Shown here in pieces: positions 47,634-56,809 of a stretch of 64,000 nt of DNA. The notes beneath the pieces are model-generated. The model saw nothing but the letters and a program-made list of their open reading frames with translations, was not told where the DNA came from and did not search any database. The stretch is from Arthrobacter sp. MA-N2. Lineage in GTDB: Bacteria; Actinomycetota; Actinomycetes; Actinomycetales; Micrococcaceae. Each line of letters starts with the position of its first letter. Position 1 is the stretch's first letter. Made by a program: the position numbers and the translations under genes. The stretch lies in assembly GCF_000517125.1 (NCBI RefSeq), contig NZ_KI912155.1, forward strand, positions 889,179-953,178, in the 5' to 3' direction.

Positions 47634-48565
47634 GCGAAGGTCCTGCCGGTCAGCTTTTCGTACGCTTCCACGTAGCGGGCGCGCGTCTTCTCGACGACGT
47701 CGGCCGGCAGCGCGGGCGGTGGGACGTCACCGGCGCGGTCCCAGCCAGACTCCGCCGAGGTCAGCCAGTCACGCACGAACTGCTTGTCGTACGACGGCTG
47801 CGCCTTGCCCGGCTCGTAGGTGGAAGCGTCCCAGAACCGGGAGGAGTCCGGCGTCAGGACCTCATCGCCCAAGGTGATGACACCAGTGGTGACGTCGATG
47901 CCGAACTCCACCTTGGTGTCGGCCAGGATGATGCCACGACCGCGGGCAATCTCTTCAGCGCGGGTGTAGATCTTCAACGTGAGCTCGCTCAAGCGTGCGG
48001 CGATATCGTCGCCGACCATCGCTACGACGTCGTCATAAGTGATGTTCTCGTCGTGTTCGCCGACTTCAGCCTTGGCAGAAGGCGTGAAAATGGCGTGCTT
48101 AAGGCGCGAGCCGTCAACGAGGCCCTCCGGCAGGGGGATGTCGCAGACGGTCCCCGATTGGCGGTACTCCACCAGGCCCGAACCCGTCAGGTATCCTCGT
48201 GCGATGCACTCCACGGGGAACATCTCCAGTCGCTTGCAGATCATCGCGCGTCCCTCGACTTCCGCGGGCACTCCCTCGGCCACCGTGGACGCCAGGACGT
48301 GGTGCTCCACGCCAAGCTGCTCGAACCACCACAAGCTCAGCTGCGTGAGGACACGGCCCTTGTCCGGGATCTCGCTGCTCAAGACGTGGTCGTAGGCACT
48401 GATACGGTCGCTGGCCACCACCAAGATGCGGTCCTGGCCTGATTCGGACCCGCCGAGATCATCTGCCGGAACGTAGAGGTCCCGGACTTTGCCGGAGTAG
48501 ACGTGCTTCCACCCCGGGAGGTCGCGGGTCTCAGTTTGTAGTCCGTTGGCGTTGTTGTCCGGCAT
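47630..48565 (-). CDS. purC: SAICAR synthase
   Basis: 311 residues. Joins aspartate to CAIR in purine synthesis. WKHVYSGKVRDLY (about 19), ASDRISAYDHVLSSEIPDKG (about 50), ECIARGYLTGSG (about 120), and ILADTKVEFGID (about 214) are the family landmarks. Long form usual in actinobacteria. Starts 3 bp after the purD stop, so they share an operon. Confidence 0.95.
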   Translation of the reverse strand: MPDNNANGLQTETRDLPGWKHVYSGKVRDLYVPADDLGGSESGQDRILVVASDRISAYDHVLSSEIPDKGRVLTQLSLWWFEQLGVEHHVLASTVAEGVPAEVEGRAMICKRLEMFPVECIARGYLTGSGLVEYRQSGTVCDIPLPEGLVDGSRLKHAIFTPSAKAEVGEHDENITYDDVVAMVGDDIAARLSELTLKIYTRAEEIARGRGIILADTKVEFGIDVTTGVITLGDEVLTPDSSRFWDASTYEPGKAQPSYDKQFVRDWLTSAESGWDRAGDVPPPALPADVVEKTRARYVEAYEKLTGRTFA

Positions 48566-48568
48566 GGT

Positions 48569-49879
48569 TCAGGCCTTTACATTCGGAATGGAGCCGGTGG
48601 CAGGAGAGACCACGTGGATTTCGCCGCGAGCCGCCTTGCCGGCGATATCGGTACGGAACTGTCCGCCGTCGAGCTGGACCAGCTCCACGCCGTCGTAAGC
48701 CCGCTCCCGGGCCTCCACTAGGTCAGTGCCCAGCGCCACAACGGCCAGCACGCGCCCGCCGGCGGAAACAACCCAGCCTTCTTCATTCAGTTTGGTGCCT
48801 GCGTGGATGACATGGACGCCTTCGAGCGCGTCCACTTTGTTGAGACCGCGAATGCGGTCCCCCGTGCGGGGCGTGTCCGGATAGTTTTCGGCGGCAACGA
48901 CGACGGCGACTGCCGACTCCCTGGACCAGCGCAGCTCTTCGGCCCGGTCCAGTTCGCCCTTGGCGGCTGCCAGCAGCAGCGCGCCGAGCGGAGTCTTGAG
49001 CCGGGCAAGGACCGCCTGGGTTTCGGGATCACCGAAACGGACGTTGAACTCGATGACGCGGGTGCCGCGCGAGGTCAGCGCAAGGCCGCAGTAGAGGACC
49101 CCCACAAACGGCGTGCCTCGGCTTGCCATCTCGTCCACGGTGGGCTGTGCCACGCGGTCGATGACTTCCTGGACAAGGCCTGCAGGCGCCCAGTCGAGAG
49201 GACTATAGGCGCCCATGCCGCCGGTGTTGGGCCCCTCGTCATTGTCGAAAATTCGTTTGAAGTCCTGCGCCGGGGACAACGGCACCGTGGTCCGGCCGTC
49301 GCACAGTACGAACAAGGAGACCTCAGGTCCGTCCAGGAACTCCTCGATCACCACGGTTCCACCAGCGTCGAAACAGCTCTGGGCGTGGGCGAGCGCTTCC
49401 TCGCGGTCGTTGGTGACCACGACGCCCTTGCCGGCTGCCAAACCGTCATCCTTGACAACATGCGGAGCGCCGAAGGTGTCCAGCGCGTCGGCGGCCTCTG
49501 CGGCGTTTGTTGCCACGCGGGCCATGGCGGTGGGAACACCTGCCTCTGCCATGACTTCCTTGGCGAACGCTTTGGAGGCTTCGAGCTGGGCAGCGGCCTT
49601 GCTGGGGCCAAAGACCGGAATGCCTGCTTCGCGGACAGCGTCTGAAACGCCTGCCGCGAGCGGGGCTTCGGGGCCAACGACAACCAGGTCAACGGCAAGT
49701 TTCGTCGCAAGCGCGGCGACGGCGGCGGGATCGTTGCCGTCGATCGCGTACGTGGGGACCAGCTTGGCGATACCAGCATTTCCCGGGGCCGCGTGGACCT
49801 CGGAAACATTGGGATCTTTGAGCAATGAGCGGACAATGGCGTGTTCGCGGCCCCCGGGGCCAATGACGAGTACCTTCAC
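48569..49879 (-). CDS. purD: GAR synthetase (phosphoribosylamine-glycine ligase)
   Basis: 436 residues with an ATP-grasp fold. N-terminal VKVLVIGPGGREHAIVRSL; ATP-grasp segments HVVKDDGLAAGKGVVV (about 140), VIEEFLDGPEVSLFVL, FNVRFGDPETQAVL (about 295). GTG start at VKVLVIG chosen because it matches the family N-terminus; upstream sequence is repeat DNA. Second step of purine biosynthesis. Confidence 0.95.
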   Translation of the reverse strand: MKVLVIGPGGREHAIVRSLLKDPNVSEVHAAPGNAGIAKLVPTYAIDGNDPAAVAALATKLAVDLVVVGPEAPLAAGVSDAVREAGIPVFGPSKAAAQLEASKAFAKEVMAEAGVPTAMARVATNAAEAADALDTFGAPHVVKDDGLAAGKGVVVTNDREEALAHAQSCFDAGGTVVIEEFLDGPEVSLFVLCDGRTTVPLSPAQDFKRIFDNDEGPNTGGMGAYSPLDWAPAGLVQEVIDRVAQPTVDEMASRGTPFVGVLYCGLALTSRGTRVIEFNVRFGDPETQAVLARLKTPLGALLLAAAKGELDRAEELRWSRESAVAVVVAAENYPDTPRTGDRIRGLNKVDALEGVHVIHAGTKLNEEGWVVSAGGRVLAVVALGTDLVEARERAYDGVELVQLDGGQFRTDIAGKAARGEIHVVSPATGSIPNVKA

Positions 49880-49927
49880 AGTCCTCAAGGGTACTTTGTG
49901 CGGGCGCCGGACTCCTAAGCTGTTTCC

Positions 49928-50190
49928 CCCGCTGGACATGCTCACCCTTGGCCACAAGCGATGGACATTGCAGCAACATGCCCATTCCTGACCACCAACG
50001 CAGCGCATGTCCACCCCTGGCCGCGCGCTCCACGAAGGGACATGCCCACCCTTCGTCATGAGCGATGGACATTCCAGCAACATGCCCATTCCTGACCACC
50101 AACGCAGCGCATGTCCAAACCCCAGCAACAGCACAGCGCATGTCCACAAACCACCACCAGCGCAGCGCATGTCCACGCCCATCCCCGAAT
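49928..50190. repeat. Dispersed repeat, family 2, cluster c (largest)
   Basis: About 260 bp of tandem, partly degenerate units: GATGGACATT-GCAGCAACATGCCCAT twice, plus five or more GCGCATGTCCA / GGACATGC edges. It fills the gap between the divergent purD and the oxidoreductase gene and so must also contain their promoters. Confidence 0.75.
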
Positions 50191-50212
50191 GCTTCCGCTA
50201 CGAACAACCTGC

Positions 50213-51790
50213 ATGAAGAAGCTCAGGAACTGGCTCAGGGGACCCACCGCATTGGCAGCCTTGGCCGGGGTGGTCGCTGCCGGCGTCGTACTTGCCGTTG
50301 CGGAACTGATCGGCGCCTTCTTCACGGCCCGGGCTACTCCCGTGATTGCACTGGGGTCCACGTTCATCGACTTCACGCCGCCGTGGATGAAGGACTTTGC
50401 CGTGACCACGTTCGGCACCAATGACAAGGCCGCCCTGTTTGTCGGCATGGGCCTGACTATTTTCGTGTTGGCCTGCGTTCTAGGCGTCGTGGCCTTCCGC
50501 AATTGGGGGCTCGGCGTGGTGGGCGTCCTGGCCATGGGAGCGGTGATCGTGGCAGCCGTGGTGACCCGGGCCAGCGTGAAGCCGGTGGATACCTTGCCGA
50601 GCCTGATCGGCACCCTGGCCGGACTCATTGTCCTCCGTCTCCTGGTGACCCGGCTGTGGCGGCTGCATGCCTTCCCCGATGCCCCCGCCGACACCGCGGC
50701 AAAAGGCATCGAACGCCCCATTACAACGCGCCGAACTTTCTTCGCCGCTACCGGCATCACGGCTGTGGCCGCGGCCATCGCAGCTGGCGGAGGGCGGTTC
50801 CTGAGCGCCGCCCGCAGCAATGTGGCCCAGGCCCGGGATTCGCTGAAGCTCCCGACCCCGGCCCGGGCGGCGGCTCCCGTCCCGGCGGATGTCCAGTCCC
50901 CGACGCCGGGAGTCACCCCCTGGCTCACCCCATCGAAGGACTTCTACCGGATCGACACTGCGCTCAGCGTTCCTGAGGTCAGCGCCCAGGATTGGGAGCT
51001 GCGGGTCCACGGGATGGTGGAACAAGAGGTCCGGTTGACGTTCCAGGACCTGCTCGACGCCGAATTGATCGAGACATACGTGTCGCTCACCTGCGTGTCC
51101 AACCCCGTGGGCGGGAACCTGGCCGGGAACGCCAAATGGCTGGGCATGCCCATCCGCGAGCTACTCAAACGGGCCCGCCCCCAAGCCGGAGCGGACATGG
51201 TCCTCTCCACCTCGGTCGATGGCTTCAGCGCTTCCACTCCGCTGGAAGTGCTCCAGGACGGCAGGGACGCCATCCTCGCAATCGGCATGAACGGCGAGCC
51301 GTTGCCGCTGGAACACGGCTACCCCGTTCGCATGGTGGTTCCCGGGCTCTATGGCTTCGTCTCCGCGACCAAGTGGGTGGTGGACCTGGAAGTCACCCGA
51401 TTCGCAGACAACAAAGGCTATTGGACCAACCGCGGATGGTCAGAGCGCGGTCCCATCAAGACCATGGCCCGTCTCGAAGTGCCAAAGTCCTTCGCCAAGG
51501 TGCCCGCTGGCAAGGTCGCATTGGGTGGCACCGCCTGGGCCCAGACGCGCGGCATCACCAAGGTCGAAGTCCAGATAGACAACGGCGTATGGGCCGAAGC
51601 CACCCTTGCAGCCGAGGCATCCGTGGTCACGTGGCGGCAGTGGTCCTACATTTGGGACGCCACACCTGGGCCTCACTACATCAAGGTCCGGGCCACCGAC
51701 GGAACGGGCGAACTGCAGACCGAAACGCGTGCGGACCCTGTACCGGACGGCGCCTCCGGGTGGCAGTCCGTTATGGTGACCGTGGAGTAA
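50213..51790 (+). CDS. Membrane-anchored molybdopterin oxidoreductase (sulfite-oxidase fold)
   Basis: 525 residues. Four to five N-terminal membrane helices (LAALAGVVAAGVVLAVAELIG; ALFVGMGLTIFVLACVLGVV; GVLAMGAVIVAAVV; LAGLIVLRLLV) and another at about 175-195, then a sulfite-oxidase-type molybdopterin domain: cofactor Cys in VSLTCVSNPVGG (about 300), VVPGLYGFVSATKWV (about 380), and a dimerisation domain (GTAWAQTRGITKVEVQID). Active site probably extracytoplasmic. Substrate unknown. No ribosome site is visible before the ATG. Confidence 0.88.
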   Translation: MKKLRNWLRGPTALAALAGVVAAGVVLAVAELIGAFFTARATPVIALGSTFIDFTPPWMKDFAVTTFGTNDKAALFVGMGLTIFVLACVLGVVAFRNWGLGVVGVLAMGAVIVAAVVTRASVKPVDTLPSLIGTLAGLIVLRLLVTRLWRLHAFPDAPADTAAKGIERPITTRRTFFAATGITAVAAAIAAGGGRFLSAARSNVAQARDSLKLPTPARAAAPVPADVQSPTPGVTPWLTPSKDFYRIDTALSVPEVSAQDWELRVHGMVEQEVRLTFQDLLDAELIETYVSLTCVSNPVGGNLAGNAKWLGMPIRELLKRARPQAGADMVLSTSVDGFSASTPLEVLQDGRDAILAIGMNGEPLPLEHGYPVRMVVPGLYGFVSATKWVVDLEVTRFADNKGYWTNRGWSERGPIKTMARLEVPKSFAKVPAGKVALGGTAWAQTRGITKVEVQIDNGVWAEATLAAEASVVTWRQWSYIWDATPGPHYIKVRATDGTGELQTETRADPVPDGASGWQSVMVTVE

Positions 51791-51826
51791 CTCGGGAAGA
51801 CGGTTCCTGCACCCTAGACTTGCCTC

Positions 51827-52843
51827 ATGCCCTTGAGCTCGCATGAAACCTTCAGTGTTGATTCCGCCGTCGAACTGGCAGTGATTGAACGCAGCGGCTT
51901 CATCGAATCACGCCACATCGGTTCCGCCGTCGTCCTTTCGGGTGACGGCTCTGTAGTGACACAGCTCGGCGACATCACGACCCCCATATACGCCCGCTCC
52001 GCGCTCAAGCCTTTCCAGGCCCTTGCGTCGATGCAGGCGGGCGTGCCACTGCGCGGCGCCCAGGTGGCTTTGGCCTGCGCCAGCCATGTGGGCTCGCTGG
52101 ACCACATGGACGTGGTGGAAGGCATGCTCAAAGCCGCCGGTGTCCGGGAAGAACAGCTGCAATGCCCTTCGGCGTGGCCGCAGGACGAAGTCGCCCGCAA
52201 TTGGCTGATCCGTTCCGAGCACGGTAAGTCCAAGCTGGCCTTCAATTGTTCAGGCAAGCACGCAGCGTTCCTCTGGGCCTGCACCGAGAACGGCTGGGAC
52301 ACACACAGTTATCTCGAACCCAACCACCCCTTGCAGCAGCGTGTGCGGTCCGTGATCGAGGAATACAGTGGCGAGAAGATTGCACACTTGGGCATCGATG
52401 GCTGCGGGGCGCCGGTGGCCGCACTTTCCCTCACCGGCTTGGCTCGGGCGTATTCGCGCCTCGCACAGGCCCCACAGGATCAGAGCTGCAATGCCCGCGC
52501 AGCCACCATCGCCACGTCCATGTTGGACTACCCGTGGGCAGTACAGGGCCGAGGCGAGGCGAACACGATCGTCATGGACGAACTCGACGTGCTTGCCAAA
52601 GGCGGGGCGGAAGGTGTCTTGGTAATGGCGACGCCCACCGGTGCCTCGGTGGCAGTGAAAATCCTCGACGGGAACCCCCGCGCAGCCACCCTTGTTGGGC
52701 TGACGCTTCTCGCTGTTGCTGGCGCCGTGGATATTCCCGGTGTCTCAAGCGTGCTCGAAAAGGTCGTGGAGCCCGTCCTCGGCGGTGGCCACTCGGTCGG
52801 CCGGATCCGGTTGGGCCACGCGGTCTCGGCGCTACTGGACTGA
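51827..52843 (+). CDS. Asparaginase II family protein
   Basis: 338 residues matching the Asparaginase_II family (rhizobial type, unrelated to E. coli AnsB). Marks: YARSALKPFQALA (about 54), ALACASHVG, FNCSGKHAAFLWAC (Ser-Gly-Lys-His, about 142), and LGIDGCGAPVAALS. Converts Asn to Asp and ammonia in characterised relatives. TAGACT lies 7-12 bp before the ATG and no ribosome site is seen, suggesting a leaderless message. Confidence 0.88.
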   Translation: MPLSSHETFSVDSAVELAVIERSGFIESRHIGSAVVLSGDGSVVTQLGDITTPIYARSALKPFQALASMQAGVPLRGAQVALACASHVGSLDHMDVVEGMLKAAGVREEQLQCPSAWPQDEVARNWLIRSEHGKSKLAFNCSGKHAAFLWACTENGWDTHSYLEPNHPLQQRVRSVIEEYSGEKIAHLGIDGCGAPVAALSLTGLARAYSRLAQAPQDQSCNARAATIATSMLDYPWAVQGRGEANTIVMDELDVLAKGGAEGVLVMATPTGASVAVKILDGNPRAATLVGLTLLAVAGAVDIPGVSSVLEKVVEPVLGGGHSVGRIRLGHAVSALLD

Positions 52844-52858
52844 TTGGAGGCCCGGAAG

Positions 52859-53245
52859 ATGGCAATCGCACGACGCCGGATCGACCTTGCGGAAGGCCGC
52901 GCGGCACTGGCCGCATGGCAGGCCGCCGTCGGCCAAGAAACAGCGCCCGGGGCACCGCCGTCGCGCGCGGTGCTGGCGACTGCGGTCCGCTACTCGCTGG
53001 AGGAACTCACCGCCCGTGCCCCCGGGAACTCGGTTGAGGTCAGGGTACCGCCGTTCGGAGTCACCCAGTGCGTGGAAGGCCCCCGGCATACGCGCGGCAC
53101 CCCACCTAATGTCATTGAGTGCGACGCCGCCACTTGGCTCGAATTGGTGACCGGACGCTTGGCGTGGTCCGCCGCCGTCGACGCCGGCCGGGTAGCCGCT
53201 TCGGGTCTGCGCGCGGATTTGTCGGAGCTTCTCCCGCTTCTGTGA
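52859..53245 (+). CDS. Sterol-carrier-family-like small protein
   Basis: 128 residues. The ATG has GGAGG at 8 bp; a TTG 15 bp earlier is less likely. Helical N-terminus then VEVRVPPFGVTQCVEGPRHT and VIECDAATWLELVTGRLAW, the pattern of the actinobacterial SCP-2-like protein annotated as sterol carrier family. 15 bp after the asparaginase gene and likely co-transcribed. Role unknown. Confidence 0.78.
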   Translation: MAIARRRIDLAEGRAALAAWQAAVGQETAPGAPPSRAVLATAVRYSLEELTARAPGNSVEVRVPPFGVTQCVEGPRHTRGTPPNVIECDAATWLELVTGRLAWSAAVDAGRVAASGLRADLSELLPLL

Positions 53246-53257
53246 GCCTTTTCGCGG

Positions 53258-53292
53258 TTGAGCGCCCCGCGACGGTCTCGTGGGGCGCTCAA
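53258..53292. terminator. Hairpin between convergent genes
   Basis: Arms TTGAGCGCCCC / GGGGCGCTCAA (11 bp), 13-bp loop. No T tract on either strand, so termination is likely but weaker evidence than usual. Confidence 0.55.
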
Positions 53293-53306
53293 CTGGAGTC
53301 TGGGGC

Positions 53307-54800
53307 CTAGTCCGGGCTGACGGTAGGGCTCTGGTGCTGGCCCGGTTTGATCATTTCAAATTGCGGGATCTCATCCGAGCTGGGGCCGCCCCGGAACTTC
53401 GGCGAAGGCTCGCGTCCTTCGCTGAGGCGCTCGATTTCCTGTTCCTCAAAAACGGCCTCGGCTCCGAGCATGATGGCGGAATCCTCGTTGGTGATTTCAC
53501 CGCGGAAGGCGCGGACCATGACGTCGCAGTCGAACTGCCCCTCCCATTTCGCCACCACAAATGTGGCTACGCAGTTACCCATGAGGTTCACGACGACGCG
53601 CATGGAGTCCATGAGGCGGTCGGCGCCCAGGAGCAGGGCGACGCCGGCAACCGGGAAGATGCCGAGGGCCGCTGCCGTGGCGGAAAGCGCCAGGAACGAC
53701 GATCCCGGTACGCCTGCCATGCCCTTGGACGTCAGCAGCAGGACACCCAGGGCTGCCAGCTGCTGCCCGAGATCGAGGTGGTGGCCGAAGGCTTGGGCCA
53801 GGAACAGCAGGGAGATCGAAAGGTAGATCGCGGCGCCGTCGAGGTTGAACGAGTAGCCCGTGGGGACCACCAAGCCGGTGGTGGCCCGCGAGCAGCCTGC
53901 GTTGGTCAGCTTGGTCATGATGCGCGGGAGCACGGACTCCGTGGACGCCGTGCCGAGAGCCAGGAGGAACTCTTCCCGGGTGTATTTCAAGAATTGCCAC
54001 AGCGGCACCCTCGCGAAGCTCCAGGCGACGAGGAACAGCAAGGCGATGAACACGATGGCCGCTCCATAACAGGAGGCGATCAGCAGCGCGTACGTGCCAA
54101 GCGTGTCTAGTCCGTACTGGCCGATGATGTACGCCATGGCACCGAAAGCGCCGATGGGAGCAACCTTCATGATCCAGGACATGATCTTGAAGATCAGTTC
54201 CAGGACGGTTTCCATGAGGCTGATGACGGGGAGGCAGCGCTCGCGTCCGATAACGACGATTGCCGCGCCGAAGAAGACCGAGAAAAAGAGGACCTGGAGC
54301 AGGCTGTTGTTCGCGAAAGCCCCAATGACGCTGGTGGGGATCACGTCCAGGATGAAGGACGCGGCATCCTTGGGCGGCGCCGCATTGCCGGTCTGGGCCT
54401 TCAGGGCATCCTGCGAAAGGGAGTTCGGATCGATATGCAGTCCGGCGCCGGGCTGCACGAGGTTTCCCACGATCAGGCCAAAGACCAGGGCAAAAAGCGT
54501 GGCGCCGGTGAAGTACAGGAGGGCTTTGACTCCGACCCTGCCGACCGCCTTGACGTCGCCCACTGCCGAGATTCCCGTGACGATCACGAGGAAGATCAGC
54601 GGAGCGATGATCATCTTGATGAGTTGAATGAAACCATCGCCCAGTGGCCGGAGGGTGGACCCGATGTTCGGCCAGAAATGGCCGATGAGTACACCTGCGA
54701 CGACGGCGATCAGAATTTGGAAGAAGAGCGACTTGTACAGTGGCTTCTTCTTCCGCGGAGCCGAACTCGCCTTCAGCGCCGCAGAGTCTGGAAACTTCAT
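53307..54800 (-). CDS. dctA: C4-dicarboxylate:cation symporter
   Basis: 497 residues, DAACS family, takes up succinate, fumarate and malate. Membrane segments start at LFFQILIAVVAGVLIGHFWP; family marks include FIQLIKMIIAPLIFLVIVTG, the Ser-rich hairpin ALGTASTESVLPRIM (about 300), PTGYSFNLDGAAIYL and LTSKGMAGVPGSSF. C-terminal 60 residues are cytoplasmic and acidic. Ribosome site before the ATG is weak. Confidence 0.93.
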   Translation of the reverse strand: MKFPDSAALKASSAPRKKKPLYKSLFFQILIAVVAGVLIGHFWPNIGSTLRPLGDGFIQLIKMIIAPLIFLVIVTGISAVGDVKAVGRVGVKALLYFTGATLFALVFGLIVGNLVQPGAGLHIDPNSLSQDALKAQTGNAAPPKDAASFILDVIPTSVIGAFANNSLLQVLFFSVFFGAAIVVIGRERCLPVISLMETVLELIFKIMSWIMKVAPIGAFGAMAYIIGQYGLDTLGTYALLIASCYGAAIVFIALLFLVAWSFARVPLWQFLKYTREEFLLALGTASTESVLPRIMTKLTNAGCSRATTGLVVPTGYSFNLDGAAIYLSISLLFLAQAFGHHLDLGQQLAALGVLLLTSKGMAGVPGSSFLALSATAAALGIFPVAGVALLLGADRLMDSMRVVVNLMGNCVATFVVAKWEGQFDCDVMVRAFRGEITNEDSAIMLGAEAVFEEQEIERLSEGREPSPKFRGGPSSDEIPQFEMIKPGQHQSPTVSPD

Positions 54801-54884
54801 TGATCTGAACCAATCAGTTTGGGAACAGCCCCCTGATTTCGGGGATGAATTCAATGTAATCCCGCTCACACCATTCCACAAGAG

Positions 54885-54912
54885 GGAATCTAATTTTCAT
54901 ATTATGGAATTA
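54885..54912. promoter_or_regulatory. Direct-repeat motif upstream of dctA
   Basis: GGAATCTA - 12 bases - TGGAATTA, the two GGAAT boxes 21 bp apart (two helical turns), 85-112 bp before the dctA start. The same motif, same spacing and similar distance occurs upstream of the NCS1 permease. Confidence 0.5.
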
Positions 54913-54944
54913 ATCGGCCGGACGCTCCTCCCTGAACACGCGAA

Positions 54945-54974
54945 ATACCCCCACAGTTTGGGCTGAGGGGGTAT
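54945..54974 (-). terminator. Hairpin between SDR and dctA
   Basis: Arms ATACCCCC / GGGGGTAT around 14 bases, followed on the minus strand by TTTCG. Likely ends the SDR transcript before it runs into dctA. The remainder of the 365-bp gap shows only the motif and the tandem repeat. Confidence 0.5.
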
Positions 54975-55091
54975 CCAGGGGGGAACGCGAAGAGACGCGT
55001 CACACCGAGCAGGTTATTGGCAGGCGGACGCGGCCGCGCCCGCGTATTTCCGGCCTGCAGCCATCCCGGAGGCGCTAAAAACCTGCGTCGC

Positions 55092-55143
55092 GTGACGCCG
55101 AGCTTCGTGACGCCGAGCTTCGTGACGCCGAGCTTCGTGACGC
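55092..55143. repeat. 15-bp tandem repeat
   Basis: Unit GTGACGCCGAGCTTC, three perfect copies plus seven bases, directly after the SDR stop side. Non-coding. Confidence 0.9.
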
Positions 55144-55165
55144 TAGGCTAGCTAACCCCAGCGAG

Positions 55166-55930
55166 CTAACCGCGGCCCACGAACGGCATCCCGGCGGCGG
55201 TCACCACTACGGATCCGACATTGGCCGACGCTGGCATGTTGGCCATCATGAGCACCGCGCGGGCAGCGTCCTCCACGGGGAACATCGGCTCCACGCGCCT
55301 GCTGCCGTCAGCCTGGAGCGCCCCCGAGCCCACGCCGATGGTGTCCATGATTTCGGTGCGGGTGTTGCCGATATCGATCTGCCCACAGGTTATTCCGAAT
55401 GGACGCCCGTCCAGCTCGATGCTCTTCGTCAGGCCACTCATCGCGTGCTTGCTCACGGTGTACGCCGCGGACAATGGCCGCGGCGAATGGGCGGAGATGG
55501 AGCCGTTGTTGATGATGCGGCCACCTTGCGGTTCCTGGGACTTCATGATCCGGACTGCCTCGGCCGCGCACAGCATGGAGCCGGTGACATTCACGGCCAA
55601 CGTGGCATTCCATTCGTCTACGCTGATCTCGTCCACTGCCCCGGAAGGACCGAAGATGCCCGCATTGTTGAACAGGACATCAACCCTCCCCCAGCGTTGG
55701 CGGGCGGCGGCGAAAAGGCGCGCGACGTCGTCGGGCACTGTCACGTCGCATGGCACCGCAAGCGCCTCCGTGTGGCCTTCGGCCGTCTCGAGAAGCTGCG
55801 CTTCCCGCCGTCCGGCGAGGGCAACCCTGTAGCCTTCGGCCAACAGAAGCCGGGCGACTGCCCGCCCGATCCCGGAGCCGGCTCCGGTGACGACGGCGAC
55901 GCGGGGCCGGGTGGGGATGGTTTCGCTCAC
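55166..55930 (-). CDS. Short-chain dehydrogenase/reductase
   Basis: 254 residues, classical SDR. Cofactor loop [13 protein letters not shown] (about 14), NNAG in [10 protein letters not shown], catalytic Ser in NNGSISAHS and Tyr/Lys in [11 protein letters not shown] (about 157). AGRREAQ after beta-2 suggests NADP(H) preference. Downstream partner of the racemase and permease genes on the same strand (21 bp gap), so possibly part of the same catabolic route. Substrate unknown. Confidence 0.9.
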   Translation of the reverse strand: MSETIPTRPRVAVVTGAGSGIGRAVARLLLAEGYRVALAGRREAQLLETAEGHTEALAVPCDVTVPDDVARLFAAARQRWGRVDVLFNNAGIFGPSGAVDEISVDEWNATLAVNVTGSMLCAAEAVRIMKSQEPQGGRIINNGSISAHSPRPLSAAYTVSKHAMSGLTKSIELDGRPFGITCGQIDIGNTRTEIMDTIGVGSGALQADGSRRVEPMFPVEDAARAVLMMANMPASANVGSVVVTAAGMPFVGRG

Positions 55931-55951
55931 GCGGTTCTCCTGTTTGTTGAG

Positions 55952-56710
55952 CTAGTGCGCGGCGGGAGCATCCGCCGTCGTCGTGGTTGTGACGGTCAGT
56001 GGCCAGCCTATGACGGTCTTGGGGCGCGGCGTGGCATACGTTCGGACTTTGGACGTGGACAGCCCCAGACGGACGAGCGACTCGGCGATAGTCACCGAGG
56101 CGGCCACTCCATCCACCACCGGCACTCCGCAGCGTTGGCGGATCTGCTCGTCAAGGCCCGCCATGCCGCCGCAGCCGAGGACGATAACCTCTGCCTTGTC
56201 GTCACGCACGGCGCGTTCGGCCTGTTCCACAATGGCTTCGACTGCGCGGTCCGGGTATTCCTCGAGTTCCAGGACGGCCATGCCGCTCGCACGGACGGAG
56301 GCGCAGCGGGCATCCAGCCCGGCGAGCTTGAGACGGTCCTCGATGAGCGGAACCGCCCGGTCCAGCGTGGTGACGACGGAGTATTTGTGGCCGAGGAACA
56401 TCGCGGTGCTGGCCGCCGCCTCGGTGATGTCCACCACCGGAACGTCGAGGAGCTCCTGGAGTCCTTCGCGGCCGTGCTCGCCGTAGCCGGCCTGGATGAC
56501 GGCGTCGAACGGTTCGGGGTAGTTGACCACGCGGTCCATCACGGCGATGGCAGCGAGGTAACTTTCGAAGTTCCCCTCGCAGGAATCGGCGCCGAATCGC
56601 GGCGTGAGGCCGATGATCTCGGTGCCGGGAGCCGCGATGCTCCGCGCCTGGGCTGCGATGGAGTCGGTCATGGATTGGGTGGTGTTGACGTTTGCGACGA
56701 GGATGCGCAT
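55952..56710 (-). CDS. Asp/Glu/hydantoin racemase family protein
   Basis: 252 residues from the ATG of MRILVANVNTT, with AGGAGC at 5 bp. The second catalytic Cys is present (EVIVLGCGGMAG, about 175). At the place of the first Cys the sequence reads DAVIQAGYGEHG, i.e. Gly where hydantoin racemases have Cys, as in arylmalonate-decarboxylase-like members. Thus simple two-base racemisation is doubtful. Between the SDR and an NCS1 permease, so likely acts on a hydantoin, allantoin or related compound imported by it. Confidence 0.82.
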   Translation of the reverse strand: MRILVANVNTTQSMTDSIAAQARSIAAPGTEIIGLTPRFGADSCEGNFESYLAAIAVMDRVVNYPEPFDAVIQAGYGEHGREGLQELLDVPVVDITEAAASTAMFLGHKYSVVTTLDRAVPLIEDRLKLAGLDARCASVRASGMAVLELEEYPDRAVEAIVEQAERAVRDDKAEVIVLGCGGMAGLDEQIRQRCGVPVVDGVAASVTIAESLVRLGLSTSKVRTYATPRPKTVIGWPLTVTTTTTADAPAAH

Positions 56711-56741
56711 GGCTTGCTCCTGGATTGTGGGCCCGGGGCGG

Positions 56742-56807
56742 CCCAACTGACTCGCAGTTATTGTCGTTCTGAGGGCTCAAAACGACGTTAACTGCGAGTC
56801 AGTTGGG
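56742..56807. repeat. Dispersed palindromic repeat, family 1, copy C
   Basis: 66-bp palindrome CCCAACTGACTCGCAGTTA...TAACTGCGAGTCAGTTGGG with inner GTCGTT / AACGAC. Lies between the permease stop (3 bp away) and the racemase gene. Confidence 0.88.
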
Positions 56808-56809
56808 TG

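Noticed and set aside
49928..50212. N-terminal extension of purD or of the oxidoreductase into this gap
   Set aside because: The open frames here are Cys/His/Trp-rich translations of the family-2 repeat and do not match the family N-termini.
55092..55143. 15-bp tandem repeat as CRISPR or origin iterons
   Set aside because: No spacers, no AT-rich region or replication genes; simple tandem duplication in non-coding DNA.
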